A stretch of 64,000 nt of DNA from Pelosinus fermentans JBW45 (GTDB taxonomy: Bacteria; Bacillota; Negativicutes; DSM-13327): assembly GCF_000271665.2 (NCBI RefSeq), contig NZ_CP010978.1, positions 2,944,501 to 3,008,500 on the forward strand, read 5' to 3'. A program made the position numbers and the translations under genes. Below the pieces are notes generated by a model. That model was not told the origin of the DNA. It searched no databases and saw only the letters and a program-made list of their open reading frames with translations. Shown piece by piece: positions 30,205-39,390 of the stretch. Position 1 is the first letter of the stretch. The number at the start of each line of letters is the position of its first letter.

Positions 30205-30216
30205 AGATCATACCCC

Positions 30217-30501
30217 CTACATTTTACTTGCCTGTATTCTTTTTAGAATCTCAAGAACATCTTCTTCAATCTTTTTCTTATTAATGTAACTTCGAACCAC
30301 CGCCACTTCACGGCCCTCAAATTGATAGGCCAGCTCTTTTACTGTAATAATCAGGTCCGCCTTTTTCCCTTGGGCCGAATTAAAATCTGCTGATTCTACA
30401 GAAGCTTTAATATGATGGTCTTCACAAATCTCATCAATTTTCATTTTCAGCATAATACTGCTGCCAATCCCATTTCCACACACGGTTAAGATGGTAAGCA
30501 T
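30217..30501 (-). CDS. PTS EIIB component, ascorbate/galactitol type
   Basis: This 94-residue protein starts MLTILTVCGNGIGSS. Cys8 in the P-loop is the phosphorylated residue of UlaB/GatB-type EIIB. It passes phosphate from an EIIA to the sugar in the adjacent EIIC. It lies 7 bp after the regulator gene. Confidence 0.9.
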   Translation of the reverse strand: MLTILTVCGNGIGSSIMLKMKIDEICEDHHIKASVESADFNSAQGKKADLIITVKELAYQFEGREVAVVRSYINKKKIEEDVLEILKRIQASKM

Positions 30502-30508
30502 AACTGGA

Positions 30509-32632
30509 TCACCTCCTATCTACTTCTTTGCTATTGATATATGCTAAGATTTCCTCTTTACTACTTGCTGCATCCGCCATTGCTTTAAACTCTTCATCAT
30601 CTAATAATTGCATTAGTTCAGCTAATGCTTTTAAATGGGTAGTATTATCTACGGCACACAGGAAGATCGCTACACTAACAGGATCATTCTCCTTGCTGCC
30701 AAAATTCACCGGGTTCTTTAGAGTCATCAATGCCATTCCCACTTTTTTTGCTCCATCTTCTGGTCTTGCATGAGGCATGGCAATCCCTTTTGCAATAACG
30801 ATATAGGCTCCCATTTTCTTTACCGTATTCACCATGGCATCCACATAGCAATGTTCAATCAACCCACGATCCTCTAAAAGTTTTCCGCCTGCATAAATCA
30901 CTTCCTCCCAACTCTTCGCTTTTACCTTTACCTCTATCATATCTGTTGTTAATAGCTCTCTTAACAATGGTTGTACAACTCCCTTCTGCCCTATATTGTC
31001 TGCTTTTAAAATTTGCGCCAATCCTGCTACTAATGCATCATAATTTTTTATGTCACAATGTTCTTCAATTAGTTTTAGTGTCTGGAGAAAAATATTCTTT
31101 GGCTGAAAGTGGTATTGGGTTAAATATTTTTTTAAGCTCTCAACATCTTTTTCCAGAAGCATCGGATTGACCTGTACCCAGGGAACAACATCAAATTTTA
31201 CAGGCAGTGTTGTTATAATAAGATCAACTTCCCGATATTTGAGAACTTGACTTACTTGACGATAAGCAATCACATCCACAATATTCACATGAAATAATTG
31301 CTGTAATCTGGAAGAGAGCAATCTGGCAGTACCTAATCCCGTACTACAAACCACCAGAATTTTATTTTCCATTTCGTTTTTGTCTTTTAATTTTTCTAAA
31401 GCTGCGCCAAAATGCAAGGTAAAATACCCGATTTCTTCATCATCAAATGATTTACCGATATAACCTTCTACCGAAGCCATGCTGTTTTTTACAATTTGAA
31501 ACAAATGATGATATCTTACTTTAATTTCTTCTAGTACTGGATTTTTTAATTTCAAATCATTTTTTAGTCTGTAGATGGCAGGTCGTAAATGTTCCAACAG
31601 ACCGCTAAATAGTTGTTCATCCTGAATCAAAGATTCCTGCTGCAAGCTTTCACTTACTTCTTCCAGAATCTTTCCTGTTACGATTTGAAGAGCAGCCCAA
31701 TCTTCACTGGATGAAGGATTTGCCGCATATACGTTACTGCCAAGCAAATGAATGGTGATATAACCAATTTCATCATAAGGAACTTCAACCTGAAATTCTT
31801 CTTCCAGCCTGCTGGCGACATAAGAAGCAGCGGCAAATTCTTTCGTTGTCTCATAGCTTTTAAGTTCGTTATAAGGCATTACAATATCTCTGCCTAATTT
31901 GATTCTTTTTATGGCGATTGCTATGTGTATGACCAAGCCATAAAATGCCTCATCAGAAAAAGTGGTTTCTAATTGCTTTTCTGCCTCAATCACGCAACCC
32001 TCAATAAAGGGTATATTCATATTCGTAAACATATTGGAAATTTCTGATTGAGAAAGAGTATTCGTGTTTTTTAATATTGGTGACATTTCTTGACTTAGCA
32101 TGCCTTGCACTTCTATGCTTTTCATTAACAATTCAATAGACGCACGCCGCAGATATTTTTCCTCTCCCATGACTTTTATCCCATGATTCGTGGAAGAAAG
32201 CAATGTTAAGTGATTGCCTTTCAATACCTCTCTTACTTTATTTAAATCTTTGATTACGGTACTGCGACTCGTTTTTAACCTTTCGCCAAGATCATCAATC
32301 GTCATATAATTTTGCTGCTGCAACAGTACAGCCAAAATCATTTCGACTCGTTCTTCTTGAGAAGCTATATAATGCTGATTTTCTCGCTCTAGCAGTTTCT
32401 GCATAATCCTTTCCACGACCTGGGGAGAGGCAGTATAGGTGATTCCCACATTAGGTTTGCGAAGGAATTGCGGAAACTTATTGTATTTTAGGAATTCATC
32501 TATTTTATCCAACTTATAACGTATTTGCCGCGGAGTACTGTGCAAAGCCTCTGCTAGAGCAGAAATCGTTACAGCCTGATTACTGCTTGTGATCCTTTGA
32601 AATAATTGAGCAGACATTTCATTTAGTGTAAT
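30509..32632 (-). CDS. PRD-containing transcriptional regulator with EIIB-like and EIIA domains (MtlR/LicR family)
   Basis: The protein has about 707 residues. In order it carries an N-terminal HTH (around STPRQIRYKLDKI), a second HTH (KTSRSTVIKDLNKVREVL) and PRD1, with His in VIHIAIAIKRIKLG and TIHLLGS. PRD2 has His in LLEHLRPAIYRL and TLHFGAALEK. A GatB-like EIIB domain (VVCSTGLGTARLL) and a C-terminal EIIA (active His in IAMPHARPEDG) complete it. It activates PTS genes and is tuned by PTS phosphorylation. AGAGGTG lies 8 nt before an ATT codon at 32632, while the first in-frame ATG is at 32617. A longer frame to 32716 overlaps the promoter. It lacks the sigma-54 AAA domain of LevR. Confidence 0.85.
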   Translation of the reverse strand: MTLNEMSAQLFQRITSSNQAVTISALAEALHSTPRQIRYKLDKIDEFLKYNKFPQFLRKPNVGITYTASPQVVERIMQKLLERENQHYIASQEERVEMILAVLLQQQNYMTIDDLGERLKTSRSTVIKDLNKVREVLKGNHLTLLSSTNHGIKVMGEEKYLRRASIELLMKSIEVQGMLSQEMSPILKNTNTLSQSEISNMFTNMNIPFIEGCVIEAEKQLETTFSDEAFYGLVIHIAIAIKRIKLGRDIVMPYNELKSYETTKEFAAASYVASRLEEEFQVEVPYDEIGYITIHLLGSNVYAANPSSSEDWAALQIVTGKILEEVSESLQQESLIQDEQLFSGLLEHLRPAIYRLKNDLKLKNPVLEEIKVRYHHLFQIVKNSMASVEGYIGKSFDDEEIGYFTLHFGAALEKLKDKNEMENKILVVCSTGLGTARLLSSRLQQLFHVNIVDVIAYRQVSQVLKYREVDLIITTLPVKFDVVPWVQVNPMLLEKDVESLKKYLTQYHFQPKNIFLQTLKLIEEHCDIKNYDALVAGLAQILKADNIGQKGVVQPLLRELLTTDMIEVKVKAKSWEEVIYAGGKLLEDRGLIEHCYVDAMVNTVKKMGAYIVIAKGIAMPHARPEDGAKKVGMALMTLKNPVNFGSKENDPVSVAIFLCAVDNTTHLKALAELMQLLDDEEFKAMADAASSKEEILAYINSKEVDRR

Positions 32633-32656
32633 AAATATCACCTCTTTTTCATTTCC

Positions 32657-32684
32657 ATTATATAACACAGAAAGCCACTCACAA
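32657..32684 (-). promoter_or_regulatory. Promoter of the PTS operon
   Basis: TTGTGA (32679-32684) and TATAAT (32657-32662) lie 16 bp apart on the minus strand. The expected transcript start near 32650 rules out the longest reading frame of the regulator. Confidence 0.6.
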
Positions 32685-32755
32685 AAGAGTAAGATTTGGC
32701 GTACTAATTGTGACAAAACTAACCTAATAACAACATATATTCATCATAAAAAGAC

Positions 32756-32799
32756 AAACCTCCTATACGAATTCTCGCTGGAATTCGTATAGGAGGTTT
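32756..32799 (-). terminator. Terminator of the hut operon (after folT)
   Basis: A perfect 19-bp inverted repeat (32756-32774 with 32781-32799) has a 6-nt loop. TTTGTCTTTTTAT follows on the minus strand. Its stem arms contain ACCTCCT and AGGAGGT. Confidence 0.9.
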
Positions 32800-32812
32800 C
32801 ATGCCAGATGGG

Positions 32813-33355
32813 CTATTGGGATGATCCTACTGATTGTTCACGATAACAGAATTTCACTCTGTCTACTACAGCATAAATCAACATGCAGTATATCGGGATC
32901 AGAATCCCTTGTGTAATCAGCCTTGCTGGCAGTGTAACCCAAAAAGGAATGCCAAAATGCCATTGCAGTAAACAAGGCACTAGGATAATGGCAACCAAAA
33001 TCTGACTTACAGCAATTGCTAAATACATACGCCATCGCGAACAATCTTTGATATTGCCGCTCCCCGCAATTAGCCCTGCAAGCAAACCATGCAAGCCAGC
33101 AGCAATCGTAAAGGTTGGCAGAAATATGCCTGACGGTGCCAGCATAAACCCCAGCACATCACCAATCAAGCCTGCAAGAAAGCCTAATCTTGCACCTAAC
33201 AAAATACCACTTAGTACTAACGGCAGCGTGCCAAACCCGATTCTAATACTTTCAACACCTTCAAATGGAATATGAACGCTACAAATCCTACTTAAAATCA
33301 TGTTTAGAGCAATAAAGATGGCCATGAGCGTAATACTTCGAACCGATACCGTCAT
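32813..33355 (-). CDS. folT: ECF transporter S component, folate family (FolT-like)
   Basis: This 180-residue integral membrane protein has six hydrophobic segments, the size of ECF S components. SIRIGFGTLPLVLSGILLG, DVLGFMLAPSGIF and TIAAGLHGLLAGLIAG resemble FolT (folate-family) S components. It would capture folate or a derivative and work with a shared EcfAAT module, not in this window. It is the last gene of the hut operon, 86 bp after hutH. FtcD and FchA need tetrahydrofolate, which fits the assignment. A related S component for another vitamin is possible. Confidence 0.75.
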   Translation of the reverse strand: MTVSVRSITLMAIFIALNMILSRICSVHIPFEGVESIRIGFGTLPLVLSGILLGARLGFLAGLIGDVLGFMLAPSGIFLPTFTIAAGLHGLLAGLIAGSGNIKDCSRWRMYLAIAVSQILVAIILVPCLLQWHFGIPFWVTLPARLITQGILIPIYCMLIYAVVDRVKFCYREQSVGSSQ

Positions 33356-33441
33356 TACATCACCTGAATTTCAATTCTATTACTGGTTTAGCAGTCTAAA
33401 ATATTTTAGCACATTCCATAATCTGATAAAACCCCAAATTT

Positions 33442-34971
33442 TTAATAAATCTTCAATTGTCCAACCACCGCTTCTACTTCTCCAACTATTCTGCCGCTCG
33501 CAATTAAATTGTGAAGTGTTTTGATATCCGGTGCAGGTACCCGATCCTCATCCAAATGCGGTACAACACTGCGAATGGTTTGATGAGCTTTAGCTGTGCC
33601 ATCGCCTGGTGTGAGAGGTGCCAAAAAGTCAACACCTTGTGCAGCAGCCAGCATTTCAATAGCTAATACGTTGCAGACATTATCCAAAATTTCTCTGGCT
33701 TGACGAGCAGCAATCGTCCCCATGCTTACATGGTCTTCTTGATTCGCAGAAGTCGGAATGGAATCAGCACTGGCTGGATGTACCAGAACTTTATTCTCCG
33801 ATACCAATGCAGCTGCAACATATTGCGTGATCATAAGACCAGAGTCAACCCCTGGGAAAGCTGTTAAAAATGCTGGCAAATCGCTTAAATGCACATCTAA
33901 CAGACGATTGATACGTCGTTCAGAAATATTGCCTAGTTCCGCAATTGCTAGTTTAAGATAATCCATAACCAAAGCAATCGGCTGACCATGAAAATTTCCG
34001 CCGGAAATTGCTTCACCTGTTTCCGGCATGATGAGCGGATTATCTGTTGCCGCATTAATTTCGACATTCAAGGTTTCCTCTGCACGCCTAAGAGCATCTT
34101 TAGAGGCACCATGCACTTGAGGTATACAGCGCAGCGAGTATGCATCCTGTACTTTTTTGCAGTGAATATGAGAAGCAATGATAGCGCTATGGGCGGTCAG
34201 GCGCAGCATATTTTGGGTAGTTGCAACCTGACCGGGATGTGCTCTAACCTGACTAATCCGCGGATCAAAAGCCGCCCTGGTACCTTTTAAGGCTTCTACG
34301 CTTAATCCCGCTGCAATATCTGCTGCCTTCATCAAATTAACAGCATCATGCCAGGCAATCGTACCAACCGCCGTCATAATTTGTGTCCCATTAATCAATG
34401 CCAACCCTTCTTTGCCACTCAATACAATTGCCTCTAGACCACAAGTTTTTAGCGCCTCAGCACCTGTTATCAACTGACCATTTAGATAAGCCTCACCTTC
34501 CCCCAGCATAACCAAGACCATATGTGAAAGGGGTGCTAAGTCGCCGCTGGCACCGACTGATCCTTTAGCTGGAACTGCAGGACATATGCGTTTATTGAGG
34601 AGATTTAACAGCATTTCTACTGTTGACAGCCTAATCCCTGAATAACCTTTTGCCAATGAATTCGCTCTAAGAAGCATAGCTGAGCGAACAACATCTTCTG
34701 ACAAGTGCTCGCCAACACCGGTAGCATGACTTAAAATCAGATTACGCTGCAGTTTTGCCCTTTCATCTTTTGAAATAAAGATGGTGCTGAAATCGCCAAA
34801 CCCAGTGGAAATACCATAAACAGGCTTTTCTTCTTCTAATATTTTATCAACGATCTGTCTGCTGGCAATGATTTGCTCGCGCCCTTGATTACTGAGCCTG
34901 ACTTCTTCATAGCTGCGTGCTACCTTTATCACATCTTCCAATGTTAAGGAATTTCCATCTAATACTATCAT
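33442..34971 (-). CDS. hutH: Histidine ammonia-lyase
   Basis: This 509-residue HAL/PAL-family enzyme deaminates L-histidine to urocanate. The Ala-Ser-Gly triad that cyclises to the MIO cofactor is in SVGASGDLAPLSH. The active-site Tyr region YGISTGFGDF and QEDHVSMG are conserved. The start at 34971 follows GGAGG at 9 nt; the longer frame from 34989 begins inside that site. It is separated from the other hut enzyme genes by the permease gene. Confidence 0.97.
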   Translation of the reverse strand: MIVLDGNSLTLEDVIKVARSYEEVRLSNQGREQIIASRQIVDKILEEEKPVYGISTGFGDFSTIFISKDERAKLQRNLILSHATGVGEHLSEDVVRSAMLLRANSLAKGYSGIRLSTVEMLLNLLNKRICPAVPAKGSVGASGDLAPLSHMVLVMLGEGEAYLNGQLITGAEALKTCGLEAIVLSGKEGLALINGTQIMTAVGTIAWHDAVNLMKAADIAAGLSVEALKGTRAAFDPRISQVRAHPGQVATTQNMLRLTAHSAIIASHIHCKKVQDAYSLRCIPQVHGASKDALRRAEETLNVEINAATDNPLIMPETGEAISGGNFHGQPIALVMDYLKLAIAELGNISERRINRLLDVHLSDLPAFLTAFPGVDSGLMITQYVAAALVSENKVLVHPASADSIPTSANQEDHVSMGTIAARQAREILDNVCNVLAIEMLAAAQGVDFLAPLTPGDGTAKAHQTIRSVVPHLDEDRVPAPDIKTLHNLIASGRIVGEVEAVVGQLKIY

Positions 34972-35007
34972 GCTGAATCGCCTCCGCATTTTTCGAATTC
35001 TGCTAAT

Positions 35008-36444
35008 TTACTTGCTAATTTCTGCTGGTTTTTCTTCACGCTTGCTGTGAATAAAAATGTAATACAAATAAATGGTTATGATGATTGGCAAACCTGTATA
35101 AAGGACAATCTCCTGTCCATCAATAAAAGCTAAACTTGCGATAATACAAATATTCAAGATAATTGCCACAATTGGCAGCGCCGGATATAATGGCGTTTTA
35201 AAAACCAAGTCTTTCAAATCACCGCCAATTTCCAGAAAGTGTTTGCGAAAATTAATTTGGCACCAAGAAATGACAATCCAAATCAAGCAACCAGTCAAAC
35301 CTACACTGGACATCAGCCATATATAAACCGTGTCAGCAGCATATTCACTGGTTAACAGTGATAATGCAGATAATAGCAGTGTCAAAAATATACCATTAAT
35401 GGGAACGCCCCCTGAATTTAAATGTCCTAACCATTTTGGTGCGTGCCCGTCTTTGGACATTGACCAGAGTAAACGCGAACAAACATATAGTGCAGAATTA
35501 CTGGCTGATAAGGCCGAGGTAAGTACAACAAAACTCATAATATCTTTTGCAATGGGAATGCCGATACGACCAAATACGTATGCAAAGGGGCTTTCTAACA
35601 CACCTGCTTCTTTATAAGGAATGGTTGCTCCCAATACAACGATTGCCAGTACATAAAACACAATGATTCGAAAAACAACGCCTTTAATAACTTTAGGCAC
35701 ATTTTGACCGGGATTCTCACATTCCCCGGCGGCCACTCCCACCAGTTCCGATCCTTGGAAAGAATACACTACCGTAATCATAGTCAAAAACAAAGCCCAA
35801 CCACCATTTGGAAATAACCCAGCCCCTGTGTTAAAATTGGAAAATCCAATAGCTCCTTCATTACCAACAGTACCAAACATTAAACCTGCACCAGCAAGAA
35901 TAAAGGCAATAATAGCTGCAACTTTGATGCCGGCAAACCAAAACTCAGTTTCACCATAAACTTTTACGGAAATTAAATTCAAAGCAGTTACCAATACAGC
36001 AAATAATACACACCAGATCCAAATAGACACACCAGGAAACCACAGTGACATAATAATACCAGACGCGGTAAAGTTAGCCGCAATACAAACTGCCCAGTTA
36101 ATCCAGTACAACCACCCTACTGTAAAGCCTACGCCGGGGGAAATAAATTTCATTGCATAACTTTGGAATGATCCTGATACAGGCATTGCGACGGCAAGCT
36201 CTCCTAAACATAGGAGAGCCAAATACATGACCATCCCACCAAACAGAAAAGCTAACACAGCTCCAACTGGTCCCGCTTCGCTCACCACTTGCCCAGCACC
36301 TAGAAATAAACCAGTACCAATGGTGCCACCAATCGAAATCATCATCATATGCCGCGACTTCAAACCACGATTTAGACCTTTTTTCTCTGGAACCAATGCT
36401 TCTGTATCCACCGCCTGTTTTTTGGGGCCTGTCAGCGTTGTCAC
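35008..36444 (-). CDS. Amino acid permease of the APC family, probably histidine uptake
   Basis: This 478-residue protein has twelve membrane segments. The N-terminal SIGGTIGTGLFLGAG motif marks the amino acid transporter (AAT) branch of the APC superfamily, as in HutT, ProY and LysP. It is a proton-coupled importer. Its place between fchA and hutH makes L-histidine the probable substrate. The GTG start at 36444 follows GGAGGGG at 6 nt; the longer frame would start inside that site. Confidence 0.9.
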   Translation of the reverse strand: MTTLTGPKKQAVDTEALVPEKKGLNRGLKSRHMMMISIGGTIGTGLFLGAGQVVSEAGPVGAVLAFLFGGMVMYLALLCLGELAVAMPVSGSFQSYAMKFISPGVGFTVGWLYWINWAVCIAANFTASGIIMSLWFPGVSIWIWCVLFAVLVTALNLISVKVYGETEFWFAGIKVAAIIAFILAGAGLMFGTVGNEGAIGFSNFNTGAGLFPNGGWALFLTMITVVYSFQGSELVGVAAGECENPGQNVPKVIKGVVFRIIVFYVLAIVVLGATIPYKEAGVLESPFAYVFGRIGIPIAKDIMSFVVLTSALSASNSALYVCSRLLWSMSKDGHAPKWLGHLNSGGVPINGIFLTLLLSALSLLTSEYAADTVYIWLMSSVGLTGCLIWIVISWCQINFRKHFLEIGGDLKDLVFKTPLYPALPIVAIILNICIIASLAFIDGQEIVLYTGLPIIITIYLYYIFIHSKREEKPAEISK

Positions 36445-36523
36445 AATAATCCCCTCCATATTCTTTTTTTCTCTTTTATTGGACGATTTTTCTCGTTTTC
36501 ACAAATTTACAGCACTTTATTCT

Positions 36524-37147
36524 TTATATTTTTTCATTTGCAGTTTTAACGAGTTGATCCATTAACACTTCCGAACGTGCTACGATATCTTCAACCCTGC
36601 TGGTCATGTCAGCAACAAAATCAGCATCTTTGATTGACCCCAGATTAATTCGTACGTTATAGATAGCCGACCACATAGCAGCCTCTGCCATTCTTCCCGC
36701 TACCGCTGCATCACTTGCCGCATTGACGTTGCCAATAGAGAGAATTTTCCCCGATAGCTCTAATACATCCAGACAAGCCTTGGCAACGGTAAACGGTAAT
36801 GTAGATGCAGCTTTGAGGGATTCTTGAATGACTTTTGTACGCACCTGTTTTTCTTCATCGGTATTCTTAGGTAATTTATAGGCTTTCATTACCTGGGTAA
36901 AGGCTTCTGTATCCTCATCAATATATTTTCCCAGCGCTGCTAAACGTTCTTCAAAATCCAACGATAACCTTTTGCATTTTTCATGCACCGTTTCATATTT
37001 TGCACTACCTACCGTTAGGTTTCCTACCATAATCCCCAGCGCTGCCCCGATGGCCCCTACTAAAGCGGCTGCACTGCCACCTCCTGGTGCTGGGGAGTCT
37101 GATTTTAGTTCTGCTAAAAAACCTGTGATACTTTTGTCAATCAGCAT
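36524..37147 (-). CDS. fchA: Formimidotetrahydrofolate cyclodeaminase
   Basis: This 207-residue FTCD_C-family protein has the signature DSPAPGGGSAAALVGAIGAALG. It converts 5-formimino-THF to 5,10-methenyl-THF and ammonia, handling the one-carbon unit made by the glutamate formimidoyltransferase encoded just upstream. The start at 37147 follows GGGAGG at 10 nt. In animals this domain is fused to the transferase; here the two are separate genes. Confidence 0.94.
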   Translation of the reverse strand: MLIDKSITGFLAELKSDSPAPGGGSAAALVGAIGAALGIMVGNLTVGSAKYETVHEKCKRLSLDFEERLAALGKYIDEDTEAFTQVMKAYKLPKNTDEEKQVRTKVIQESLKAASTLPFTVAKACLDVLELSGKILSIGNVNAASDAAVAGRMAEAAMWSAIYNVRINLGSIKDADFVADMTSRVEDIVARSEVLMDQLVKTANEKI

Positions 37148-37180
37148 ACTATTAATACCTCCCAAATTTGTACATATCAA

Positions 37181-38071
37181 CTAAATATTTTCTTCCAACA
37201 CTTGCTTACGATTGAAGCCCTCTAGGCGTAAGTAATAGTCCGCTGTGTCAATTAGTGCCTGCATTGGTACCAACCCCACAATTTCACTGCCAATAATGTT
37301 CACACCGTAACGAGCTGCTTCATTTTTTACCGTTTCAAATACGCGGTGTAGTGGTGTACCTTCATAATTAATCATATTGATAGTAACTTGTGCTACATTG
37401 CGTTCTTCAATCATAATGCCCATAGCTCGGCAGTATTTGAAACCGCCTTTTGCTTCCCGGATAGCAGTGGCAATCTTCTTAGCTACGTTAACATCACTGG
37501 TACTTAAATTAATATTATAGGCAATTAAGCACTGCCTAGCTCCTACTACTGTAGCACCAGCCTTAGGATGCATTTTGGCCGGACCATAATCTGGCTTTCT
37601 TTCCGGCTCCGTAATGGCTGTTTTTAAGCCTTCATACTGCCCTTTGCGAACGTCTGGCAAATTCTTACGCTCATTCTTTTTCGCGGCTGCTTCATACATA
37701 TACACTGGAATGTCTAGTTTCTCAGCAATTTCTTTCCCTAATTCGTTGGCTAAATCCACGCATTCTTCAAGGCTGACTCCTCGTACAGGAATGAACGGAA
37801 TCACATCAGTAGCTCCCATACGCGGATGCTCACCATGATGTTGTTCCATGTCAATCAATTCCGTGGCCTTGGCACAAGAGGCAAACGCTGCCTGTTTAAC
37901 GGCTTGGGGTTCGCCCACAAATGTTACCACCAAGCGATTGTGACTGGCATCGGATTGTACATCCAGCAGCTTGATACCTTCTATTTTTTTCACTTCATTT
38001 ACGATGGCCTCAATGACTTCAGGACGACGTCCTTCACTAAAGTTAGGTACACATTCTACTAATTTACTCAT
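37181..38071 (-). CDS. ftcD: Glutamate formimidoyltransferase
   Basis: This 296-residue FTCD_N-type enzyme begins KLVECVPNFSEGRR, a diagnostic start. HHGEHPRMGATDVIPFIPV, with active-site His, and GPAKMHPKAGATVVGAR are conserved. It transfers the formimino group of N-formimino-L-glutamate to tetrahydrofolate. It lies 1 bp after the hutI stop. The locus also has a formimidoylglutamase (hutG), so two routes for the same intermediate are encoded together. Confidence 0.96.
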   Translation of the reverse strand: MSKLVECVPNFSEGRRPEVIEAIVNEVKKIEGIKLLDVQSDASHNRLVVTFVGEPQAVKQAAFASCAKATELIDMEQHHGEHPRMGATDVIPFIPVRGVSLEECVDLANELGKEIAEKLDIPVYMYEAAAKKNERKNLPDVRKGQYEGLKTAITEPERKPDYGPAKMHPKAGATVVGARQCLIAYNINLSTSDVNVAKKIATAIREAKGGFKYCRAMGIMIEERNVAQVTINMINYEGTPLHRVFETVKNEAARYGVNIIGSEIVGLVPMQALIDTADYYLRLEGFNRKQVLEENI

Positions 38072-38072
38072 C

Positions 38073-39356
38073 TTATTTATTACCTCCCAAATTACTATAT
38101 CCTTTATCTACAACCACTTGCCCTTTCTTAATAACCCGGTCGACGATATCCATCCCAGCATGATAACTCAAGAATAAATAAGATGGATATTTCAGTATAA
38201 CAATATCAGCTTGCTTTCCAGGTTCTAACGTACCGATACGATCCGCTCTTCCAACGGCAGCTGCACCATTTAGCGTCAACGCCGTCAGAATTTCTGCTGG
38301 CGATAACGTAAGCTGGATAGCGGCCAATGCAATCAGCATGGGAATCGAATGACTAAAACAGCTTCCTGGATTATAGTCGGTTGCCAGTGCAAGTGCTCCG
38401 CCATTGTCAATGATCCATCTGGCTCTGGCGTATTTTTCCCTTAGACAAAATGCCGTTATTGGCAACACTGTCGCCACTACACCTCGCGCCGCCATGTCAG
38501 CAATCCCCTTATCCGATGCCTGCAGCAAATGATCCGCAGAAACAGCCCCAAGTTCTGCTGCAAGCTCTGCTCCGCCAAAGGATACAATCTCATCAGCATG
38601 GATTTTTCTTTTCAATCCTAAACCACCTGCGGCCTGCAGGATCTTTCGCGTCTGATCGACTGAGAATACGCCTTTTTCGCAGAATACATCGCAAAACTCT
38701 GCAATTGACTGCTCTGCCACTGCCGGCAGAAGGCTTTCCACAATGAATGTGACATAGTCATCTTCTCGCCCACGATATTCAGGAGGCACGGCATGGGCTC
38801 CCATAAAAGTGGGTACAACCTCGACAGCATGATCAGCATTTAAATTTCCCATAGCTTTTAATTGCATAAGTTCCGTATCAAAATCCAATCCATAACCGCT
38901 TTTGCCTTCCACGGTAGTAACGCCCATGGCTAGCATGTCATCTAACCGCCTCGACGCAGTCTCAACCATTGCCTCATATCCCATAGACTGAGTGGCTTTG
39001 ACGGTATTTAAAATACCACCGCCACGCTCTAAAATCTCCAAATAAGGCGTTCCGCTAAGGCGCCAGAAAAATTCTTCTGGACGATAGCCGCCAAACACAA
39101 AATGTGTATGAGAATCTACAAACCCTGGAATGACACTGCACCCTGTCGCATCAATAATCGTTAAATTTTCATGGGAAATCTCGGGCAAATCAGCAGTTGT
39201 ACCCACCCATTCGATCATTCCATCTTTTGCGAATAATGCACCGTCAGTGATTCTCTCCAAGCGGTTCATACCGGTTCCCTTTCTTGCCGCTGTCCCTGTG
39301 CTGGTGACAATCTCTGCTGCATGTTTAATTAACAATATACTACCTTCACTATGCAA
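38073..39356 (-). CDS. hutI: Imidazolonepropionase
   Basis: This metal-dependent amidohydrolase opens the imidazolone ring to give N-formimino-L-glutamate. Metal ligands are visible in DSHTHFVFGG, in KIHADEIVSFGG and at the Asp of ALATDYNPGSC. The start is unsettled. A TTG at 39356 has AAAGGGGGAG 5 nt upstream and is preferred. A TTG at 39335 has GAAGG at 7 nt, and a frame to 39413 would overlap hutU. All leave the catalytic domain intact (about 421-447 residues). Confidence 0.93.
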   Translation of the reverse strand: MHSEGSILLIKHAAEIVTSTGTAARKGTGMNRLERITDGALFAKDGMIEWVGTTADLPEISHENLTIIDATGCSVIPGFVDSHTHFVFGGYRPEEFFWRLSGTPYLEILERGGGILNTVKATQSMGYEAMVETASRRLDDMLAMGVTTVEGKSGYGLDFDTELMQLKAMGNLNADHAVEVVPTFMGAHAVPPEYRGREDDYVTFIVESLLPAVAEQSIAEFCDVFCEKGVFSVDQTRKILQAAGGLGLKRKIHADEIVSFGGAELAAELGAVSADHLLQASDKGIADMAARGVVATVLPITAFCLREKYARARWIIDNGGALALATDYNPGSCFSHSIPMLIALAAIQLTLSPAEILTALTLNGAAAVGRADRIGTLEPGKQADIVILKYPSYLFLSYHAGMDIVDRVIKKGQVVVDKGYSNLGGNK

Positions 39357-39390
39357 AGCATCTCCCCCTTTAGCACTTTTTTGTACAAAA

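Noticed and set aside
29987-30211. Frame overlapping the start of the EIIC gene
   Set aside because: Shadow of EIIC; no family match and no ribosome-binding site.
33356-33441. Possible tetrahydrofolate riboswitch before folT
   Set aside because: The 86-bp gap is too short and lacks the conserved paired regions; folT follows hutH directly.
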